19,347 nt of DNA from CAYJRR01 sp964372275 [NCBI: uncultured bacterium] (GTDB lineage: Bacteria > CAYJRR01): assembly GCA_964372275.1 (NCBI GenBank), contig CAYJRR010000087.1:1-19347 (forward strand). Direction: 5' to 3'. The notes under the pieces are model-generated. The model was not told the origin of the DNA and did no database searches. It was given only the letters and a program-made list of their open reading frames with translations. Of the stretch, positions 1-7,734 are shown in pieces (within the stretch, counting starts at the first letter, position 1; every line of letters begins with the position of its first letter). The translations under genes and the position numbers were made by a program.

Positions 1-1265
1 GAGGGCCGGGCGATCGAGCGGACGGTCGGCGCCGCCGATTCGAGCGTTCGGCGCAGCGCGACCACCGGCGAGAGGTGGCCCGCTGCCCGGGCGGGGAGGT
101 AGGAGGCGAAAAGCGACGCGAACAGTCCCGCCCCGATCCCCAGCGCCAGGCGCCCGGGGGTGACGACCAGCGATTCGGGGCGGACGGCCAGGTAGAGATC
201 GGAGATCGTCTCCCCCACCGCCCGGAGCACCGCGTGCGCGAGCCCGAGTCCCACGACCAGACCCAGGCCCGAGCCGGCGAGGCCCAGCACCACCCCCTCC
301 CCGACGAACAGGGAGACGATGCCGCGTCGCTCGACGCCGATGGCGCGCAGCAGTCCGATCTCGCGGCGCCGCTGGGCGACGGCGATCGAGAGCGATTGGA
401 AGACGATGAAGGCGCCGACGAAGATCGAGACCAGCGAGGCGATCGAGGTCGCCAGCCGGAATCCGCCCAGGATCCGGTCGGCCTCCTCGGTCCGCCGCTG
501 CGGGCGCGCGACCGGAGCGCGGCCGGCGATGGCGGCGGAGAGCCGCGCGGCGAGGTCGGGCACGGCGACGCCGTCGTGTGCCATCACGTCGATCCGGTCG
601 AAGCGGCCGGCGCGGCCGAAGGCGTCCTGCGCCGCGTAGACGTCCATCACCGCCAGGTCCCCGCCGAGCACGGTGGCCGGACCGCGGGCTCGAAGCAGCC
701 CGTGCACCGTGAACGACTCGGTCCCGGCGATCGTCTCCAGCCGCACCGAATCGCCGATCTTCACGCCGTGGCGGCCGGCGTAGTCGTGCGTGAGGAGGAT
801 CCCGCGCGGGTCGTTCAGGAAGGCGAGGTCGTCGGCGATCGGTCCGCGCGTTCGCGCTCCCCCGGGGGACTCCCCGGACCCCTGGGCTTCGTCCGCGGTC
901 ACTTCGTAGTCGCGCACCTTGGCGTCGGCCAGGGTGTCGACCCCGAGCACGGCGAGCTGCACCCCGGTGCGGAGGTCGCGCGCGGTGTCGTAGACGACCG
1001 GCACCGCCGCCGCGACCCCTTGGGTTGCCGCGACCGTCTCCAGCAGCTCCTCCGCCACCCCGGTCGCGCCGTCGCCGACCTGCAGCACCGTCCGGCCGGC
1101 GATGCGGTCGATCGTCTGCCGGAGCGACGCCATCACCGATCCGTTCACCAGGTCGACGGCGAAGATCACCGCCACCCCCAGCGCGATCCCCGACAACGTC
1201 AGTCCCGACCGCCCCGGCGTGGCGCGAAGGTGGCGCAGGGAGATCAGCCGGAGGAGGGTTCGCAT
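1..1265 (-). CDS. FtsX-family ABC transporter permease (partial, runs off left edge)
   Basis: This is the membrane subunit of an ABC exporter of the MacB/LolCE/FtsX type, which usually extrudes lipoproteins, peptides or lipids or acts by mechanotransmission. About 421 codons are visible. The start ATG at 1265-1263 opens MRTLLRLISLRHLRATPGRS, followed by a first membrane segment (GIALGVAVIFAVDLV). A large extracytoplasmic domain of about 220 residues comes next. The FtsX core then follows with further hydrophobic segments, including SIASLVSIFVGAFIVF and GLAGSGLGLVVGLGLAHAVL, and the cytoplasmic motif QRRREIGLLRAIG. The reading frame is still open at base 1 after a region like the middle of the longer (about 800-residue) two-FtsX-domain permeases, so a second half probably lies outside the window. 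A GGGGA-like ribosome site precedes the ATG. The cognate ATPase ends 28 bases upstream, so the two are very likely one transporter. The substrate is unknown. Confidence 0.9.
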   Translation of the reverse strand, partial: MRTLLRLISLRHLRATPGRSGLTLSGIALGVAVIFAVDLVNGSVMASLRQTIDRIAGRTVLQVGDGATGVAEELLETVAATQGVAAAVPVVYDTARDLRTGVQLAVLGVDTLADAKVRDYEVTADEAQGSGESPGGARTRGPIADDLAFLNDPRGILLTHDYAGRHGVKIGDSVRLETIAGTESFTVHGLLRARGPATVLGGDLAVMDVYAAQDAFGRAGRFDRIDVMAHDGVAVPDLAARLSAAIAGRAPVARPQRRTEEADRILGGFRLATSIASLVSIFVGAFIVFQSLSIAVAQRRREIGLLRAIGVERRGIVSLFVGEGVVLGLAGSGLGLVVGLGLAHAVLRAVGETISDLYLAVRPESLVVTPGRLALGIGAGLFASLFASYLPARAAGHLSPVVALRRTLESAAPTVRSIARP

Positions 1266-1293
1266 TCCGATCCCCGGCGTGTGCGGCGGTCCC

Positions 1294-2013
1294 TCATGCC
1301 CGTGCGGCGCGCGAAGCGTGTCGTTCTGCGACGATCCGCCCATCGCGGAACTCGAGGACCCGATCGGCGATCGCCGCCGCCGCCGGGTCGTGGGTGACCA
1401 TCACCACCGCTCGTCCCGGGCCTTCCCCCCGCGTCGCTTCGCGGAGAAGGTCGAGGACGCCGGCGCCGGCGGCGGTGTCGAGGTTGCCGGTCGGCTCGTC
1501 GGCGAGGAGCACCGCCGGCTCGGTGACCAGGGCCCGCGCGACGGCGATCCGCTGCATCTCGCCGCCGGAGAGCTCGTCCGGCGTGTGCTCCGCGCGCGCG
1601 GCCAGCCCGACGCGCTCCAGGATCCCCCGCGCGCGGCGGTCGGCTTCGGCGCGCGGGCGGCCCGCGAGCAGCAGCGGAAGGGAGACGTTCTCGGCCGCCG
1701 TCAGGAGCGGAAGGAGGTTGAAGAACTGGAAGACGAGCCCGATCCGATCGCGGCGCACCCGCGTCCGCTCGTCGTCGCTCATCCCGGCGAGCGACCGACC
1801 TTCGATCGACACCTCCCCCCGCGTCGGACGGTCGAGTCCGCCGAGGAGGTTGAGGAAGGTGCTCTTCCCCGAGCCGGACGGCCCGACGATGGCGACCATC
1901 TCGCCGGGGACGATCGTGGCGGAGACGCCGGCGACCGCGGCCACCTCCACCGCGCCGCGGCGGTAGACGCGGTGCACGTCGCGCGCCTCGATGCCGGCGG
2001 CATGGCCGCTCAC
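1294..2013 (-). CDS. ABC transporter ATP-binding protein (LolD/MacB type)
   Basis: This 239-residue ATPase energises the FtsX-type permease encoded immediately downstream. All nucleotide-binding motifs are intact: Walker A GPSGSGKST (44-52), Q-loop VFQFFNLLP (94-102), signature LSGGEMQ (148-154), Walker B VLLADEP (168-174) with NLD D-loop, and the H-loop VMVTHD (204-209). Length and motif style fit the LolD/MacB/FtsE group. The start is GTG at 2013-2011, which overlaps the TGA of the radical SAM gene (GTGA); a GGGGTG element lies just upstream. This implies translational coupling. No periplasmic adaptor (MFP) gene is seen on the upstream side, so which family member it is cannot be told from sequence. 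Confidence 0.93.
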   Translation of the reverse strand: MSGHAAGIEARDVHRVYRRGAVEVAAVAGVSATIVPGEMVAIVGPSGSGKSTFLNLLGGLDRPTRGEVSIEGRSLAGMSDDERTRVRRDRIGLVFQFFNLLPLLTAAENVSLPLLLAGRPRAEADRRARGILERVGLAARAEHTPDELSGGEMQRIAVARALVTEPAVLLADEPTGNLDTAAGAGVLDLLREATRGEGPGRAVVMVTHDPAAAAIADRVLEFRDGRIVAERHASRAARA

Positions 2014-3038
2014 GTCCACACCCCGGCGAGAGCCGTGGCGCACGCGGGGCACCGGCCTGCGACGAGCCGGTTGCGCAGCGTGCGGTAGCCGAACCGCGTG
2101 ATCACCACCTCCGCGCATCCCGGGCAGACGGTGTGCTCGGTGTCGTTGCCCGGGAGGCCGACGTAGACGTGTCGCAGACCCGCCGCCCGCCCGGCCTCCC
2201 AGGCGCGGAGGAGGGTGGAGAGCGGCGTCGGCGGGTGGTCGAGCATCCGGTAGTCGGGGTGGAAGCGTCCCAGGTGCCAGGGGATCGATCGGTCGAGCGA
2301 GGCCAAAAAGGCGGCCATCCCCTCCACGCTCTCTTCGCCGTCGTTCTCCCCCGGGATCAGGACGGTCGTCGCCTCGACCCAGATCCCGCGCCGGCGGAGG
2401 GAAGCGATCGCGTCGAGCACCGGCTGCAGGCGGCCGTTCGCCAGCCGCGCGTACGCGCCGTCGTCGAACGCCTTCAGGTCGACGTTCGCCGCGTCGACCA
2501 ACCCCTCGAGCCCGTCCAGCGCCTCCTCCGTCATGAACCCGTTGGTCTTGAGTAGGACCTTCAGGCCCGCCGCGCGCGCCGCCCGGGCGACGTCGCGGGC
2601 GTACTCGAAGAAGATCGTCGGCTCGCTGTAGGTGAAACAGACCGACTCGACGTTCGCCTCCCGTGCGCGGGCGACGACCTCCTCCGGCGCCACCGCTTCG
2701 CCGGGGGGATCGTCTCCGGAGCGCCCGGCGGCGAACTGTGAAAGGTCGTGGTTCTGGCAAAAGCCGCAGGCGAAGTTGCAGCCGACGGTCGCCAGGCTCA
2801 AGGTGCGCGTTCCCGGCAGGAAGTGCCGGAACGGCTTCTTCTCGATCGGATCGACCGCCATCGCCGCGGCGATTCCGTAGACCGACGTCCACAGCTTCTC
2901 GTCGCGGGCGAACCGGACGCCGCAGAGTCCGGTGCCGCGGTCCTCCAGCACGCAGCGGTGCGCGCACAGATCGCAGCGAACACGCCCGTCGGGGAGCCGC
3001 GCGTACAGCTCGGCCTCACGGATCGGGTGAACGGGCAT
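2010..3038 (-). CDS. amrS: AmmeMemoRadiSam system radical SAM enzyme
   Basis: This is a 342-residue radical SAM protein related to pyruvate-formate-lyase activases and assigned to the AmmeMemoRadiSam group, whose partners elsewhere are MEMO1-like and AMMECR1-like proteins. The 4Fe-4S/SAM motif is CNFACGFC (C87, C91, C94). The N terminus carries an extra cysteine cluster (C22, C25, C29, C39), and the C terminus has two CxxC pairs (CPGC, CPAC) that may form a zinc ribbon. The strand FTYSEPTIFFEY and the HLGRFHPDYRM region are typical of the family. The ATG at 3038 is preceded by a GGGGGG purine run. The gene lies 22 bases after the encapsulin stop and overlaps the ATPase start. No MEMO1 or AMMECR1 homolog is visible in the window. 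The true substrate of the family is unsettled, so the symbol is a family label. Confidence 0.9.
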   Translation of the reverse strand: MPVHPIREAELYARLPDGRVRCDLCAHRCVLEDRGTGLCGVRFARDEKLWTSVYGIAAAMAVDPIEKKPFRHFLPGTRTLSLATVGCNFACGFCQNHDLSQFAAGRSGDDPPGEAVAPEEVVARAREANVESVCFTYSEPTIFFEYARDVARAARAAGLKVLLKTNGFMTEEALDGLEGLVDAANVDLKAFDDGAYARLANGRLQPVLDAIASLRRRGIWVEATTVLIPGENDGEESVEGMAAFLASLDRSIPWHLGRFHPDYRMLDHPPTPLSTLLRAWEAGRAAGLRHVYVGLPGNDTEHTVCPGCAEVVITRFGYRTLRNRLVAGRCPACATALAGVWT

Positions 3039-3060
3039 CGCCCCCCATCCTAGCAGGCAG

Positions 3061-3942
3061 CTACTGGTAGCGCTCGGACGGCGCCTCGGCCGCCTTCTCG
3101 GCGCGGCGCGGCTCCCACAGGACGGCGACCGAGCCGGCGGAGCCGGGGAGCAGACAGACCGACTCCATCATCGAGAAGCGGAAGAACGCTCCTTCGCGGC
3201 CGTCGTAGGCGATCGCCAACTCCTGCCCGACCAGCAGCCGCGGTCCGGTTCGATCGCGCGAGAGCACGATCGCCCCCTCTCGCAATGCCGGGGCCTTCTC
3301 GATCCGTTCGAAGGCGGGTCGGAGCTGCTCCAGTGGCGTGAGAGGCGAGCCGGGGTAGGGGCGCAGCAACCGGTAGAAGAGGACGGGAGCGATCGCCGCG
3401 ACGAACGGACCGTGCCGTCCCCGCTCGTCGAGCCGCCCGGCGGCGGTGACGAGGTCGTCGGCGGCCGCGGCCGGATCGCTCCAGTCGGAGATCGAGATCC
3501 CGAGGCCCCCGGCCTGGGTCAATAGGCCCGGCATCTCCTCGCTCGTCGCGCCGCGGAAGACCAGCCGGTCTTCGGCTTGGGCGACCGCCTGCGCCGCTTC
3601 GACCACGGCGCGGGTGTCGAGCGGCTCGCTCCGCGTCTCGAAGGCGGCGATCGTCCGGATGCCGACGCGGAAGGGACGGTGGAGCAGCGGCAACGGGCGC
3701 GCGTCCGGAAGGTGGATGTGCGCCGCGGTCGAGGCCTCGCCGGCGACCGGTCCCGTCTCCTCGTCCGGCTCGACCGGGCGATCCTCCGCCGCCCCGAGCC
3801 GGACGCCGGGTCCGGCGGGACCGACGACCCGCAGCAGCCGCCGGCCGGTCGCGGCCTCGGTGAATGCCTCCCGCGCCGCGGCTTCGAGAGCCTCCCAGAC
3901 CGCCGGGCCGAAGGGGGCCGCTTCGTGGTCGAGGTAGCTCAC
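3061..3942 (-). CDS. Family 1 encapsulin shell protein (linocin M18-like)
   Basis: This 293-residue HK97-fold shell protein of a protein nanocompartment was formerly annotated as linocin/bacteriocin. Visible family features are an N-terminal helix with SYLDHEAAPFGPAVWEALE (the conserved L-x-R/H-E-x-A-P segment), ATGRRLLRVVGPAGPG, the P-domain-leading RPFRVGIRTIAAFE, the highly conserved AEDRLVFRG (123-131), and the C-terminal strand region LLVGQELAIAYDG then FRFSMMESVCLL. A Pro/Glu-rich insertion (about 52-72) and a charged 15-residue C-terminal tail make it slightly longer than the usual 265-285 residues. The start is GTG at 3942-3940, overlapping the TGA of the EncFtn gene, with a strong GGAGGT ribosome site. 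Together with EncFtn it forms an iron-storage compartment. It is not a bacteriocin. Confidence 0.93.
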   Translation of the reverse strand: MSYLDHEAAPFGPAVWEALEAAAREAFTEAATGRRLLRVVGPAGPGVRLGAAEDRPVEPDEETGPVAGEASTAAHIHLPDARPLPLLHRPFRVGIRTIAAFETRSEPLDTRAVVEAAQAVAQAEDRLVFRGATSEEMPGLLTQAGGLGISISDWSDPAAAADDLVTAAGRLDERGRHGPFVAAIAPVLFYRLLRPYPGSPLTPLEQLRPAFERIEKAPALREGAIVLSRDRTGPRLLVGQELAIAYDGREGAFFRFSMMESVCLLPGSAGSVAVLWEPRRAEKAAEAPSERYQ

Positions 3943-4289
3943 GGGAGCACCTCCGGCGCCTGCATGACCGCTGCCGGGACCGCCGTCGCCGGCGCGCCCG
4001 GTTCCTGGCGCGCGATGTCGCCGGCGCGGAAGAGGAAGGCGCGCAGGTGGCGGGCGAAGCCGACGTCCTGGCGGCGGATCCACTCCAGGAGCATCGCGGC
4101 GTGCTCCTTCTCGTCGTCGCGGTTGTGCTCGAGGATCCGCTTGAGCTCGGGATCCTCCGCGGCGTCGATCCGCTGCTGGTACCAGTCGACCGCCTCCAGC
4201 TCCTCGACGAGCGACGTCAGCGCCCGGTGCAGGTCGCGCGTACGCTCGCTGAGGTGCTTGTGCGATTCGTGGTACGGCTCGCCCGCCAT
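3939..4289 (-). CDS. Encapsulated ferritin-like protein (EncFtn), encapsulin cargo
   Basis: This 116-residue ferritin-like half-bundle oxidises Fe(II) and delivers it into the encapsulin lumen, where it is mineralised. Family ferroxidase ligands are all present: E30 in EELEAVDWYQQR, and E60 and H63 in DEKEHAAM, equivalent to E32, E62 and H65 of the Rhodospirillum rubrum protein as I recall it. The entry-site acidic residues E29 and E32 and the W36-Y37 pair are also kept. The second helix continues LLEWIRRQD and HLRAFLF. The tail after residue 90 is Ala/Pro-rich and ends MQAPEVLP; it lacks a recognisable GSL(R/K)-type encapsulin-targeting peptide, which is unusual for this family. The ATG at 4289 has a GGAG ribosome site. 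The gene is first in its operon, overlaps the encapsulin start by 4 bases, and is divergent from polA. Confidence 0.93.
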   Translation of the reverse strand: MAGEPYHESHKHLSERTRDLHRALTSLVEELEAVDWYQQRIDAAEDPELKRILEHNRDDEKEHAAMLLEWIRRQDVGFARHLRAFLFRAGDIARQEPGAPATAVPAAVMQAPEVLP

Positions 4290-4344
4290 GGCGCTCCGAT
4301 GAGCATCCGCGCCCGGGGCGGCAAGTGATAAGGTCGCGGCCCCG
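4290..4344. promoter_or_regulatory. Short divergent intergenic region between EncFtn and polA
   Basis: Only 55 bases separate the divergent EncFtn and DNA polymerase I starts, so promoter elements must lie here or reach into the genes. A TGATAA/TTATCA element (4326-4331) reads as a weak -10-like box on either strand. No convincing -35 partner and no Fur-like 19-bp palindrome was seen. The polA start lacks a good ribosome site, so a very short leader is possible. Assignment is tentative. Confidence 0.3.
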
Positions 4345-7014
4345 GTGGAACCGCGCCCGAAACTGTTCCTGATCGACGCCTACGCCTACGTCTTCCGCGC
4401 CTACCACGCACTGCCTCCGCTGGCGACCGCCAAGGGGGTGCCGACCGGAGCGACCTACGGGTTCATCACCGCGCTCCTGAAGATCCTCCGCGAGCACTCG
4501 CCCGACTACGTCGGCGTGGTGTGGGACGCGCCGGGGAAGGGGTTCCGCGAGGCGATCGACGCCAACTACAAGGCGAACCGGGGCGAGACCCCGGCCGATC
4601 TCCTGCCGCAGTTCGAGCAGGTGCGTCGCGTCACCGACGCCTTCTGCATTCCGCACGTCGAGGCGACCGGGTTCGAGGCCGACGACGTGATCGCCACCCT
4701 CACCCGCCAGGCGGTCGAGTCGGGGTGCGACGTGGTGATCGTCTCCGGGGACAAGGACCTGATGCAGCTCGTCTCCGACCGGGTCCGGCTCCTCGACGTC
4801 ATGCGGGACAAGGTCTTCGACCCGGCGGCGGTGGAGGAGAAGTTTGGCGTCCCGCCGGCGCGCGTCGCCGACTACCTCTCGCTCACCGGCGACAGCTCGG
4901 ACAACGTGCCGGGCGTGGAGGGGATCGGACCGAAGTCGGCGGCGGCGCTCCTCCTCCGCTACGGAAGCCTCGATCGGGTGCTGGCCGAGCTCGATCGGGT
5001 GGAGCCGGAGAAGGTACGCCACAAGATCGAAGCGAGCCGCGCGAACCTCGACCTTTCTCGAAAGCTGGTGGCGCTGTCGTACGACGCGCCGGTCCACTTC
5101 GACCGCGAACGGATGACGGCACGCTCCCCCGACGCGGAGCGGCTGCGGCCGCTCCTGGTGGAGCTCGAGTTTTCGCGGCTGATCCCGCAGTTCGCTGCGG
5201 TGAGCCGGGAGACGCGCGCCAAGGCGGCGGCCGGCTACCGTGCGGTGCTCGACGAAGCGGCGCTCGCCGAGATGCGCGACGTGCTGTCGCGCGCGCCGAG
5301 GATCGCCTTCGCGCTGCTGACCGACGGGCACGACCTCGCCGGCCCGACACTGGTCGGTATTGCGCTCGCCGGGTCGGAGGCGGAGGCCTGGTACGTGCCG
5401 CTCGGGCACCGGTACCTCGGCAGTCCGGCGCAGCTCCCGGCGACCACCGTCCTCGCCGCGCTCCGGGACCTGCTTGGCGATCCGGCCAGGCGGAAGGCGA
5501 CCCACGACCTCAAGAAGACGCTCCACGTCCTCTCCCGCTTCGGCGTGGCGATCGAAGGCCCGGTCTCGGACACGATGATCGGCGCCTATCTCCTGAACGC
5601 CGAGCGCGCATCGCCGTCGGTCGCCTCGATCGCGCAGGAGCTGCTCGACCACACCACCGTCCCGTTGGAGGAGTTCGCCGGAAAGGGGGCGAAGCAGCTC
5701 CCGTTCGAGCAGACGTCGGTCGAGCCGGCGACCGAGTGGGCGGCGGAGCAGGCCCGCGTCACGCTCCTGGGCGCGGGGGCGGTCGAGGCGCGGCTCGACG
5801 AGATTCCGTCGCTCGCCCGGATCTACCGCGAGGTCGAGCTGCCGCTCACCCGGGTGCTGGTGGAGATGGAGCGGACCGGGATCGCGCTCGACGTGGAGCA
5901 CCTGCGGCGGCTGTCGCAGGAGTACGACCGCGAGATCCGCGATCTGGAACGGGCGATCTTCGAGGCGGCGGGGACCGAGTTCAACATCGCCTCGCCGGTG
6001 CAGCTGCGTCAGGTGCTGTTCGATCGGCTCGGACTCCCGGTGATCAAGAAGACCAAGACCGGTCCGTCGACCGACCAGGACGTGTTGGAGAAGCTAAAGC
6101 CCAAGCATCCGGTGCCGAACCTGATCCTGCACCACCGCTCCCGGTGCAAGCTGAAGAGCACCTACGTCGACGCGCTGCCGCGCCTCCTCGGCCCCGACGG
6201 CCGGCTGCACACCACCTTCCACCAGACGGTCGCCGCGACCGGGCGGCTCTCCTCGACCGATCCGAACCTGCAGAACATCCCGATCCGGACCGAGGAAGGC
6301 CGGAAGATCCGCCGCGCCTTCGTCGCCGCCCCCGGCCACGCCTTCGTCGCCGCCGACTATTCGCAGATGGAGCTCCGGCTGGTGGCCGCCTACTCGGGGG
6401 AGAAGGCGATGATCGACGCCTTCCTCGCCGGCGAGGACATCCACGCCGCGACGGCCCGCACCGTCTTCGGAAAGGCGGACGACGATTCGAGGCGCGCCGC
6501 CAAGGCGGTGAACTTCGGGATCCTCTACGGGCAGGGCGGGTGGGGGCTCGCGCAGACCCTGGGGATCGAGCCGGCCGAGGCGGAGCGCTACATCGAGGCC
6601 TACTTCGAGCGCTACCCGAAGCTGCGCGCCTTCCTCGACGGAGTGCTGGCCCACGCCGACCGCCACGGGTGGGTGGAGACCCCGCTCGGCCGGCGGCGGA
6701 CGCTCCCCGATCTCCACTCGAAGAACCCGCAGCTCCGCGATGCCGCGCGGCGCATGGCGATCAACCACCCGATCCAGGGGGCGGCCGCCGACCTGATGAA
6801 GCTGGCGATGCTGGCCGCGCACCGGCTCCTCGCCGCCGAGGGCCTGCGCGCGCGGATGATCCTGCAGATCCACGACGAACTGGTCTTCGAAGCCCCGGAG
6901 GACGAGGTCGAGCGCGTGCAGGCGCTCGCCCGCGAGGCGATGGAAGGGGTCGCCACGCTCGCCGTGCCGCTCAAGGTCGACCTCGGCGTCGGCCGCGACT
7001 GGAGCGAGGTCTGA
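4345..7014 (+). CDS. polA: DNA polymerase I
   Basis: This 889-residue family A polymerase acts in Okazaki-fragment processing and excision repair. The N-terminal 5'-3' exonuclease is intact: LFLIDAYAYVFRAYH, GFEADDVIATL, IVSGDKDLMQLV, and the helix-hairpin-helix GDSSDNVPGVEGIGPKSAA. The middle 3'-5' exonuclease-like domain (about 300-480) has lost its catalytic acids: no DxE motif, HDLKKTL where a NxxxD element is expected, and WAAEQAR in place of YAAEDAD. The polymerase domain is complete, with motif A DYSQMELR (D671), motif B RRAAKAVNFGILYG, and motif C QIHDELVFE (H843-D844-E845). The start is GTG at 4345, giving the usual polA N terminus; no closer in-frame start exists and its ribosome site is weak. 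The gene stands alone and converges on a secreted orphan 24 bases downstream. Confidence 0.97.
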   Translation: MEPRPKLFLIDAYAYVFRAYHALPPLATAKGVPTGATYGFITALLKILREHSPDYVGVVWDAPGKGFREAIDANYKANRGETPADLLPQFEQVRRVTDAFCIPHVEATGFEADDVIATLTRQAVESGCDVVIVSGDKDLMQLVSDRVRLLDVMRDKVFDPAAVEEKFGVPPARVADYLSLTGDSSDNVPGVEGIGPKSAAALLLRYGSLDRVLAELDRVEPEKVRHKIEASRANLDLSRKLVALSYDAPVHFDRERMTARSPDAERLRPLLVELEFSRLIPQFAAVSRETRAKAAAGYRAVLDEAALAEMRDVLSRAPRIAFALLTDGHDLAGPTLVGIALAGSEAEAWYVPLGHRYLGSPAQLPATTVLAALRDLLGDPARRKATHDLKKTLHVLSRFGVAIEGPVSDTMIGAYLLNAERASPSVASIAQELLDHTTVPLEEFAGKGAKQLPFEQTSVEPATEWAAEQARVTLLGAGAVEARLDEIPSLARIYREVELPLTRVLVEMERTGIALDVEHLRRLSQEYDREIRDLERAIFEAAGTEFNIASPVQLRQVLFDRLGLPVIKKTKTGPSTDQDVLEKLKPKHPVPNLILHHRSRCKLKSTYVDALPRLLGPDGRLHTTFHQTVAATGRLSSTDPNLQNIPIRTEEGRKIRRAFVAAPGHAFVAADYSQMELRLVAAYSGEKAMIDAFLAGEDIHAATARTVFGKADDDSRRAAKAVNFGILYGQGGWGLAQTLGIEPAEAERYIEAYFERYPKLRAFLDGVLAHADRHGWVETPLGRRRTLPDLHSKNPQLRDAARRMAINHPIQGAAADLMKLAMLAAHRLLAAEGLRARMILQIHDELVFEAPEDEVERVQALAREAMEGVATLAVPLKVDLGVGRDWSEV

Positions 7015-7023
7015 TCGCGTGTA

Positions 7024-7044
7024 CGGCCGTCCGACGGCTTATTT
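7024..7044 (+). terminator. Short hairpin between convergent polA and orphan gene
   Basis: GCCGT (7026-7030), a 3-base loop and ACGGC (7034-7038) form a small stem, followed by TTATTT on the plus strand. It sits 11 bases after the polA stop and abuts the TAA of the convergent gene. The stem is short but position and T-rich tail fit a weak intrinsic terminator for polA. Confidence 0.4.
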
Positions 7045-7650
7045 GGCCCAGCGGCGCACGATGTGGCCGTTCTTCCGGACCGAGATCTCGATCCAGCCTT
7101 CGACGAACGCCGCGTCGCAGTCGCACTGCATATCCGTCAGGAATTCACGAACCACGGGAGTCTGCCAGAAGCCGGGCTTCACCTCACGAAGTCCGGTCGA
7201 AGCTCGCATCGTCTCGCCGAGGTCCTGATGATCGATCACCGCTGCCGTTGCAAGGTCGATCACCGCGGCGGAGAGACGATCGAAGTGGGGGCGGTTATTC
7301 CGTCGCATGACGAGCAGAAGGCGACCGCCGGGTAGGGGAAAGGCCGGGTACTGGTCGTAGGTGGTGCTCCTGCAGGGTGTCTTTCGGTGTCCGACGCTTC
7401 GTACGTCGAAATAGTAGGCCGGCGGTAGATCGAGCTTCTTTCCGTCGAGCGAAACCACGTCGTCGTCATCCAGGCAGTCGCCATCGGTACCGTGTTCGCG
7501 AAGGCTGGGACTTACAAACGTCAGTGTTGCCTTTCGATCGGTCAGTGCGCACGTCACTTCGAATTCGCAGCGCGGCGCTTGTTCGGCCGACGCCGGCCGC
7601 ATTCCGGGCGCGAACAAGGTAGCAAGAACGACGACGTGCCAATTCCGCAT
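7039..7650 (-). CDS. Secreted Cys-containing hypothetical protein
   Basis: This is a 203-residue protein I do not recognise. It has a short signal peptide (basic MRNW, a hydrophobic stretch to about residue 15, and likely cleavage after ASA near 20-22). Six cysteines (C28, C34, C59, C93, and C176/C178 in QCDCD) suggest disulfides outside the cytoplasm. The chain contains DCLDDDDVVSLDGKK and the C-terminal half VEGWIEISVRKNGHIV. The ATG at 7650 lies about 7 bases after a TAGAAT -10-like box on the minus strand, with no ribosome site, so leaderless translation is possible. The base composition is visibly less GC-rich, with more A/T third positions than neighbouring genes, which hints at later acquisition. 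Its TAA stop is the only one in the window. It stands alone between polA and the flagellin pair. Confidence 0.7.
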   Translation of the reverse strand: MRNWHVVVLATLFAPGMRPASAEQAPRCEFEVTCALTDRKATLTFVSPSLREHGTDGDCLDDDDVVSLDGKKLDLPPAYYFDVRSVGHRKTPCRSTTYDQYPAFPLPGGRLLLVMRRNNRPHFDRLSAAVIDLATAAVIDHQDLGETMRASTGLREVKPGFWQTPVVREFLTDMQCDCDAAFVEGWIEISVRKNGHIVRRWAK

Positions 7651-7734
7651 TCGCCGATTCTAACCGACGCGAGTCGGCCTCGGTTTTCTCCTGCCGGATG
7701 ACGACTACCGCTTCGGGTACGGGTTCAGGCGGCC

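Noticed and set aside
75-1397. Plus-strand open frame of 440 codons over the permease gene
   Set aside because: It is a low-complexity Arg/Asp/Gly-rich shadow; the opposite strand encodes a clear FtsX permease.
3061-3942. Annotation as a linocin-type bacteriocin or protease
   Set aside because: The older name refers to the same family; the adjacent EncFtn with intact ferroxidase residues makes a shell function far more likely.
3061-5901. Very long open frame on the minus strand spanning encapsulin and antisense to polA; in it the encapsulin is preceded by a Gly/Ala-rich stretch that a -1 shift would join to EncFtn
   Set aside because: High GC makes stop-free antisense frames common. The upstream part is Arg/His-rich shadow of polA, no slippery heptamer is seen at the EncFtn stop, and encapsulin has its own strong ribosome site and GTG.
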